Shown: positions 6,407 through 6,692 of the stretch, in pieces
How positions within the stretch are numbered: position 1 is the first letter of the stretch
Layout: the number at the start of each line of letters is the position of its first letter
NCBI GenBank assembly: GCA_020444005.1
Contig: JAHLLU010000117.1
Coordinates: 1 to 6,692, forward strand
Reading direction: 5' to 3'
From: an archaeon
GTDB taxonomy: Archaea; Thermoproteota; Bathyarchaeia; TCS64
Length of the DNA: 6,692 nucleotides
The notes under the pieces: model-generated
Told to the model about the DNA's origin: nothing
Seen by the model: only the letters and a program-made list of their open reading frames with translations
The model's database searches: none
Translations under genes and position numbers: made by a program

Positions 6407-6424
6407 AGAAGCGAATAAGCTTCT
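6407..6424. repeat. Small inverted repeat downstream of the 50-residue gene
   Basis: AGAAGC and GCTTCT form a perfect 6-base stem around the loop GAATAA, six bases after the stop codon of the small minus-strand gene. No T run follows on the minus strand, so it is not a standard intrinsic terminator. Part of it (ATAAGCTTCT) recurs at 6646-6655 on the other side of the gene. Confidence 0.4.
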
Positions 6425-6429
6425 CAAAT

Positions 6430-6582
6430 CTATTCGTCGTCTATTGGGTCCAGTATTCGATACTTTTTATGGGGATGCATTTTGTGGAACTCTGTTTTTG
6501 CGTCTTTCTCGGATTCTGCTTCGATTGGTACTATTATGTATTTTGAGTCGAGGCTGGACCAGTACTCAAATTCAAATTTCAT
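6430..6582 (-). CDS. Small charged protein of 50 residues, unknown function
   Basis: A complete small gene from ATG at 6582 to TAG at 6430-6432. The protein begins MKFEFEYWSSLDSKYIIVPI, continues with a charged helix-like stretch (EAESEKDAKTEFHKMHP, residues 21-37) and ends KKYRILDPIDDE. The order strand, strand, helix with Ala at regular spacing, then HPxxKYRIL strand is a compact beta-beta-alpha-beta pattern seen in many tiny archaeal and phage proteins, but I cannot name the family. Support for it being real: amphipathic, protein-like composition, an acidic tail, and a TATA-like element centred about 24 bases before the ATG with no ribosome site, the same layout as the other minus-strand genes here. 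It has no membrane segment or Cys pair. It lies 211 bases upstream of the permease gene with its own promoter, so a functional link is not implied. Confidence 0.65.
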   Translation of the reverse strand: MKFEFEYWSSLDSKYIIVPIEAESEKDAKTEFHKMHPHKKYRILDPIDDE

Positions 6583-6598
6583 TGAGTTAGGATATGCT

Positions 6599-6610
6599 TA
6601 AGATAAAAAG
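6599..6610 (-). promoter_or_regulatory. TATA-like element for the 50-residue gene
   Basis: On the minus strand CTTTTTATCTTA, core TTTTTATC, is centred about 24 bases before the ATG at 6582. This predicts a transcript that starts at the ATG. Upstream to the window edge (6611-6692) I see no gene that can be supported. Confidence 0.45.
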
Positions 6611-6692
6611 AGTCTTTCTATCCAAAACTCGTACCCCTTTTTTTGATAAGCTTCTAAAGGCATCAAGCATCCTTCATTCTATTCGGTGTCAG

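Noticed and set aside
6663..6692. Nine-codon minus-strand open end at the right edge (…KDA stop) as the C-terminus of a further gene
   Set aside because: Too short to judge; composition gives no support and other frames stop earlier.
1..6692. CRISPR array, transposase, tRNA or rRNA
   Set aside because: No regularly spaced repeats, no recombinase motifs, and no cloverleaf or rRNA-like sequence recognised by reading.

Overview
The window looks archaeal. Four minus-strand genes each have a TATA-like element centred about 24-32 bases upstream of the start codon and no convincing Shine-Dalgarno sequence, which is the arrangement of leaderless archaeal transcripts. The only clear Shine-Dalgarno match (GAGGTGA, 596-602) lies inside an operon. 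The short UbiD-type decarboxylase also fits archaea. I cannot assign a lineage from sequence alone; the window could come from an uncultured archaeal genome.

Positions 1-2776, plus strand, hold a compact three-gene operon: the C-terminal part of a transglutaminase-like (Cys-His-Asp) protein cut by the window edge, a metallo-beta-lactamase-fold hydrolase of the DHPS-like group, and a UbiD-family prenyl-FMN decarboxylase. Gene 2 follows gene 1 after about 8-11 bases. The conserved N-terminus of the UbiD protein continues upstream of its first ATG to a CTG that overlaps the stop codon of gene 2.

Positions 2777-2839 are a short AT-rich convergent spacer where the two transcription directions meet.

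Positions 2840-6692 are read on the minus strand. From right to left they hold a 50-residue charged protein (6430-6582), an isolated LivH-type ABC permease (5334-6218), a roughly ten-helix membrane protein I do not recognise (4178-5221), a small-conductance MscS-type mechanosensitive channel (3342-4145), and an acidic protein of unknown function (2840-3325) that follows the channel gene after 16 bases and is probably co-transcribed with it.

The permease gene is more AT-rich than the rest in hand-counted samples. It lacks the usual LivM/LivG/LivF/LivK partners in this window, and two copies of a degenerate repeat of about 33 bases bracket it. The plus-strand operon looks metabolic and the minus-strand genes are mainly membrane functions. 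No CRISPR array, transposase, rRNA or tRNA was recognised. I did not find a clearly new multi-gene system. The best candidates for a closer look are the repeat-bracketed permease, the histidine-bearing membrane protein, and the unannotated 50-residue protein.
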